Part shown: positions 41,510 through 45,054 of the stretch, one piece after another | Layout of the letters: each line of letters begins with the position of its first letter | Position numbering within the stretch: position 1 is the first letter of the stretch | Assembly (NCBI RefSeq): GCF_000307855.1 | Contig: NZ_AJLR01000092.1 | Location: 1 to 45,054 of the forward strand | Length of the DNA stretch: 45,054 nucleotides | Direction: 5' to 3' | Source: Schinkia azotoformans LMG 9581 | GTDB taxonomy: Bacteria > Bacillota > Bacilli > Bacillales > Bacillaceae_J | Notes under the pieces: generated by a model | Databases searched by the model: none | Seen by the model: the letters and a program-made list of their open reading frames with translations, nothing else | Told to the model about the DNA's origin: nothing | Translations under genes and position numbers: made by a program

Positions 41510-42373
41510 ATGACTATTTTAGACCATAAAATTGATTTTGCAGTTGTGTTATCTGTAACAAAAGCCAATCCAAATGGAGATCCGTTAAATGGCAATCGCC
41601 CTAGACAAAATTATGATGGCCATGGTGAAATTTCTGATGTAGCAATTAAGAGGAAAATTAGAAATCGCTTGCAGGATATGGGTGCATCTATTTTTGTACA
41701 ATCAAATGATAGGACTGTAGATAATTTCAAAAGTTTAAGAGAGCGTGCCGATTCTAAACCAGAACTGAATAAAATTTTTAAATCAAAAGACAGTTCAGTG
41801 GATGAATTTGCGACGATAGCATGCAGAGAATGGATGGATGTTCGTTGTTTTGGTCAAGTTTTTGCCTTTAAAGGTGCAGGTTCAGGATCTGGTGTCTCTG
41901 TAGGTGTAAGGGGCCCGGTTTCTATACAAACGGCAACGAGTATTGATCCAATTGATATTACAAGTATGCAAATTACGAAAAGTGTCAATTCGGAACCGGG
42001 AAAGGACAAAGGGTCTGACACAATGGGAATGAAGCACCGTGTTGATTTTGGAGTTTATGTTTTTTATGGCAGTATTAACACACAACTGGCAGAAAAAACT
42101 GGATTTACTAATGAGGACGCAGTAAAAATTAAACAAGCTCTTGTTACATTGTTTGAAAATGACGTTTCGTCAGCACGCCCAGATGGAAGTATGGAAGTAC
42201 ACAAGGTCTACTGGTGGGAGCATAATTCAAAACTTGGTCAATATTCTTCAGCTAAAGTACATCGATCATTAGACATTGAAAGCAATGTTGAAGAACCAAA
42301 AACAATTGCTGATTATACAATAACTTTAAAAGAACTAGAAGGATTAAAGGTTGAGGTTATTGATGGACTATGA
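41510..42373 (+). CDS. cas7c: Type I-C Cascade backbone subunit Cas7c (Csd2)
   Basis: 287 residues. Cas7 copies polymerise along the crRNA spacer. The N-terminal VLSVTKANPNGDPLNGNRPR is the family signature, followed by DVAIKRKIRNRL. A central GVRGPVSIQTATSIDPIDIT and MGMKHRVDFGVYVFYGSIN also fit Csd2. GGGGGAAAAAG precedes the ATG, 16 nt after cas8c. It overlaps cas4 by 11 nt. Confidence 0.96.
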   Translation: MTILDHKIDFAVVLSVTKANPNGDPLNGNRPRQNYDGHGEISDVAIKRKIRNRLQDMGASIFVQSNDRTVDNFKSLRERADSKPELNKIFKSKDSSVDEFATIACREWMDVRCFGQVFAFKGAGSGSGVSVGVRGPVSIQTATSIDPIDITSMQITKSVNSEPGKDKGSDTMGMKHRVDFGVYVFYGSINTQLAEKTGFTNEDAVKIKQALVTLFENDVSSARPDGSMEVHKVYWWEHNSKLGQYSSAKVHRSLDIESNVEEPKTIADYTITLKELEGLKVEVIDGL

Positions 42374-43019
42374 TGAAGATAATTATCTGATGTTATCTGG
42401 CATTCAGCATTTTCAGTTTTGTAAACGCCAATGGGCTTTAATCCATATTGAACAGCAGTGGGAAGAAAATGTTAGAACAATCGAAGGGCAGCACCTTCAT
42501 GAAAAGGCTGATAATCCTTATATCAGAGAAAAACGAGGGGATCGACTTATTGTACGAGCGATGCCAGTTAAATCTAGTAAACTTAAAATATCAGGAATAT
42601 GTGATGTAGTGGAGTTCATTAAAGATAATAGTGGCGTTGAAATTGATGGTGCAGAAGGAAAGTATGTCGCTTATCCAGTAGAATATAAACGTGGGAAGCC
42701 TAAAATGAATGATTCGGATGTTTTACAATTGGCAGCACAAGCGATGTGTTTAGAGGAAATGCTACTTTGTGAAATTAACAGAGGTTATTTGTTTTATAAC
42801 GAAACAAAGCATAGAGTTGAAGTGCCATTAACAAATGAAATAAAAAATAAAGTAAGATCTATTTTTAAAGAAATGCATGAATATTATAAGCGCAACTATA
42901 CACCGAAAGTAAAGACTGGATCTTTTTGCAATAATTGTTCCCTTCAAGATATTTGTTTACCAAAAATAATGAATAAACGCTCGGTAAAAAGTTATATTGA
43001 AGGGATGATCAATGAATGA
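42363..43019 (+). CDS. cas4: CRISPR-associated exonuclease Cas4
   Basis: A RecB-type nuclease of about 218 residues with an Fe-S cluster, which trims prespacers to the right PAM end together with Cas1-Cas2. I chose ATG 42363 (MDYDEDNYLMLSGIQHFQFC), while the frame also has a TTG at 42351. Cluster cysteines are Cys20 (FQFCKRQW) and the C-terminal SFCNNCSLQDIC. Nuclease residues lie in SGICDVVEF, VEYKRGKPK and the QxxxY-like DVLQLAAQAMCLEEM. It overlaps cas7c (11 nt) and cas1 (4 nt). Confidence 0.93.
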   Translation: MDYDEDNYLMLSGIQHFQFCKRQWALIHIEQQWEENVRTIEGQHLHEKADNPYIREKRGDRLIVRAMPVKSSKLKISGICDVVEFIKDNSGVEIDGAEGKYVAYPVEYKRGKPKMNDSDVLQLAAQAMCLEEMLLCEINRGYLFYNETKHRVEVPLTNEIKNKVRSIFKEMHEYYKRNYTPKVKTGSFCNNCSLQDICLPKIMNKRSVKSYIEGMINE

Positions 43020-44047
43020 AAAAGCTCCTTAATACATTATTTATAACTCAAACCGATGTTTATTTATCATTGGAGGGAGATAATGTCGTAGCATTAAAGG
43101 ATCAGGAAAAGTTGGGGAGGGTACCTCTCCATAACTTAGAATCCATTGTTTCCTTTGGTTACACTGGTGCAAGTCCGGCACTAATGGGTTATTGTGCTGA
43201 AAGAAATATTTCATTAGTATTTCTAACAATGAATGGACGATTTTTAGCAAGAGTGATTGGAAAAAGTAAAGGCAATGTTGTTTTAAGAAAGAAACAATAT
43301 TTAATGTCTGAAGATGAAGACGTGTCAGCTAAGATTGCTAGGAATTTTATTATTGGAAAAATATACAATAATAAATGGATAATTGAAAGAATGACTAGAG
43401 ATTATCCATTGCGGATAGATGTCTCCCAATTTAAAGAAATCTCTCGACATTTATCATCTCTTATTCAGGAAGTAAGAGTTTGTGATGACTTAGAAAGATT
43501 AAGAGGTTTAGAAGGGCAAGCAGCTATTAGTTACAATAGAATATTTAATCAGATGATTTTACAACAAAAAGACGATTTTTATTTTCATTCTCGTTCACGA
43601 AGACCTCCGTTGGATAATGTAAATGCTATGCTATCATTTGCTTATACATTATTAGCAAATGATGTGGCATCGGCATTGGAAGGAGTAGGCCTTGATGCAT
43701 ATGTTGGTTTTCTGCACAGAGATCGGCCAGGAAGGGTATCATTGGCTTTAGATGTTATGGAAGAACTGCGAGGGGTTTATGCAGATCGTTTTGTACTATC
43801 ATTAATTAATAAAAAAGTTGTAAATAAGGACGATTTTTATCGGAAAGAAAATGGTGCTGTTATTATGACGGAGGAGGCTAGGAAGAAATTTTTAGCCGCT
43901 TGGCAAAATAGAAAGCAAGAAAAGATAACACATCCATATCTAAGTGAAAAGATATCTTGGGGCTTAGTGCCACATGCTCAAGCCATATTGTTGGCTCGGT
44001 TTTTGCGTAATGATCTAGATGAATACCCACCATTTTTGTGGAAGTAG
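43016..44047 (+). CDS. cas1: CRISPR integrase Cas1 (type I-C)
   Basis: 343 residues. With Cas2 it inserts new spacers at the leader end. Metal-binding residues are visible: Glu166 (GLEGQAAISYNR), His234 (GFLHRDRPGRVSLAL) and Asp246 (ALDVMEELR). The start overlaps the cas4 stop (ATGA). The length and the C-terminal domain are complete. Confidence 0.97.
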   Translation: MKKLLNTLFITQTDVYLSLEGDNVVALKDQEKLGRVPLHNLESIVSFGYTGASPALMGYCAERNISLVFLTMNGRFLARVIGKSKGNVVLRKKQYLMSEDEDVSAKIARNFIIGKIYNNKWIIERMTRDYPLRIDVSQFKEISRHLSSLIQEVRVCDDLERLRGLEGQAAISYNRIFNQMILQQKDDFYFHSRSRRPPLDNVNAMLSFAYTLLANDVASALEGVGLDAYVGFLHRDRPGRVSLALDVMEELRGVYADRFVLSLINKKVVNKDDFYRKENGAVIMTEEARKKFLAAWQNRKQEKITHPYLSEKISWGLVPHAQAILLARFLRNDLDEYPPFLWK

Positions 44048-44056
44048 GTGTAATAT

Positions 44057-44347
44057 TTGTTAGTGTTAATTACGTATGATGTCAGTACAGTTAGTGGTTC
44101 GGGGCAGAAAAGATTGCGGAAGGTTGCAAAAGTGTGTCAAAACTATGGTCAGCGGGTTCAAAACTCAGTGTTTGAATGTATTGTGGATGCTGCACAATTT
44201 ACAGCATTAAAATATGAACTTGCCGATATCATTGACCACAATCAAGATAGTCTTAGATTCTATCAGTTAGGTAATAATTATAAAACAAAAGTAGAACATA
44301 TTGGTGTAAAAGAATCAATAGATTTGGAAGGACCTTTGATTTTTTAG
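44057..44347 (+). CDS. cas2: CRISPR-associated protein Cas2
   Basis: 96 residues with a ferredoxin-like fold, starting with TTG (M-L-V-L-I-T-Y-D-V-S). The conserved Asp is in ITYDVST, and GQRVQNSVFECIVDAAQF is the typical second half. It bridges two Cas1 dimers. GTAGGTG lies 7 nt upstream of TTG. It is the last gene before the array, and a strong inverted repeat begins at its stop codon. Confidence 0.95.
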   Translation: MLVLITYDVSTVSGSGQKRLRKVAKVCQNYGQRVQNSVFECIVDAAQFTALKYELADIIDHNQDSLRFYQLGNNYKTKVEHIGVKESIDLEGPLIF

Positions 44348-44395
44348 TGCGAATGTATAGTGAACATAGAATTCCATATACATTCGCACCGGTTT
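44347..44395 (+). terminator. cas operon terminator before the CRISPR leader
   Basis: GTGCGAATGTATA (44347-44359) pairs perfectly with TATACATTCGCAC (44377-44389), 13 bp with a 17-nt loop, followed by CGGTTTTTC. It starts at the last base of the cas2 stop, so array transcription should start afresh. Confidence 0.88.
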
Positions 44396-44515
44396 TTCAC
44401 TGTTTTTTTTGTGGATTTTGTGTATTTTTGTTAAGTGTTCTTTATTTATTTAAAGAAAATAGCGAGTTTTAGAACAAAAAGTACAATATTATGCTATTTT
44501 TGTTCGGGATTCGCT
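44396..44515 (+). other. CRISPR leader
   Basis: A T-rich, ORF-poor stretch between the cas terminator and repeat 1. It should hold the array promoter and the integration signals. TACAAT (44482-44487) is a possible -10 about 30 nt before repeat 1, but I see no convincing -35. The base before repeat 1 ends GGGATTCGCT. Confidence 0.6.
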
Positions 44516-45054
44516 GTCGCATCCCACGCGGATGCGTGGATTGAAATATGCCGAATGACGAGACATTACTGGAACCTAGAGTCGCATCCCACGCGGATGC
44601 GTGGATTGAAATGTCACTCATGACTGGGTAAGCCGCAATTTAGGCGTCGCATCCCACGCGGATGCGTGGATTGAAATGACATCAAGCCTGCAGCTAAACC
44701 GTTTAATATGGTCGCATCCCACGCGGATGCGTGGATTGAAATTGCCCAATCCTCGTACATATCATCTTGCTCTTGGTCGCATCCCACGCGGATGCGTGGA
44801 TTGAAATCGAACAGGTGGCGACATGCACCGAAAGACTGCCGTCGCATCCCACGCGGATGCGTGGATTGAAATGCCATTGACTCTCATAAAGAAAATACTT
44901 TTACTTGTCGCATCCCACGCGGATGCGTGGATTGAAATTGACCAATTGTCAATATCAATTAAGCCCTGCAAAGTCGCATCCCACGCGGATGCGTGGATTG
45001 AAATTGTTCAGCGTAGATTGGATTGCCACAAGCGATAGGTCGCATCCCACGCGG
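44516..45054 (+). CRISPR. Type I-C CRISPR array (9 repeats visible, the last cut by the window end)
   Basis: A 32-nt repeat starts GTCGCATCCCACGCGG and ends ATGCGTGGATTGAAAT. Starts are at 44516, 44581, 44646, 44711, 44776, 44841, 44907, 44973 and 45039 (partial). The eight complete repeats are identical. Spacers are 33, 33, 33, 33, 33, 34, 34 and 34 nt. The repeat folds as CGCATCC-CACGC-GGATGCG, the type I-C hairpin for Cas5c. Orientation (leader at left, handle ATTGAAAT before each spacer) fits the cas genes upstream. Confidence 0.99.

Noticed and set aside
44435-45038. Short ORFs on both strands reading through the CRISPR array
   Set aside because: They are translations of the identical repeats (repeated ASHADAWIE / STHPRGMR units) and carry no independent coding signal.

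Overview
The window reads as chromosome of a Bacillaceae bacterium (Bacillota, close to Bacillus/Neobacillus). The gene order copies Bacillus subtilis: yebE-yebG-purEKBCSQLFMNHD-yerA-yerB-yerC-pcrB-pcrA-ligA-camS(yerH)-gatCAB. The proteins closely resemble their B. subtilis counterparts in length and motifs. The DNA is AT-rich with GGAGG-type ribosome binding sites.

Layout. 1-110: 3' end of a 5S rRNA gene and its terminator. 175-3973: an iron-siderophore ABC importer (yclNOPQ type, petrobactin-like) behind a promoter with two Fur-box-like sites. 4081-4515 (minus): a small heat-shock protein. 4733-5484: yebE and yebG. 5489-18832: the complete 12-gene IMP biosynthesis operon, controlled by a PurR operator and then a guanine riboswitch with a terminator/antiterminator. 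In this copy purF carries an apparent 1-nt deletion in its propeptide, which puts the catalytic Cys1 out of frame with the normal start. 18879-29186: a DUF2892 membrane protein, adenine deaminase, yerB, yerC, pcrB, pcrA, ligA and camS. Several gaps here hold hairpin-rich dispersed repeats. 29222-29417: an unexplained, highly self-complementary element. 29569-32783: gatCAB. 33042-35875: a chemoreceptor and purU.

36252-45054 is a complete type I-C CRISPR-Cas locus: cas3, then cas5c-cas8c(with internal cas11c)-cas7c-cas4-cas1-cas2, then an array of a 32-nt repeat with at least eight spacers, cut by the window end.

The most interesting signal is in the 200-bp gap between cas3 and cas5c. On the minus strand there is a promoter, a shortened repeat-like sequence that keeps the hairpin and the 3' handle, a 17-nt guide and a terminator hairpin. 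The guide matches the cas5c promoter on the other side of the same gap: 15 of 17 positions, starting with 11 contiguous matches, directly after a 5'-TTC PAM. One of the two mismatches is at position 12, which is normally flipped out in type I effectors. The predicted system is a mini-crRNA that directs the locus's own Cascade to repress the operon encoding it (a CreR-type autorepressor). It is separate from the array, and cas3 lies outside the repressed unit.
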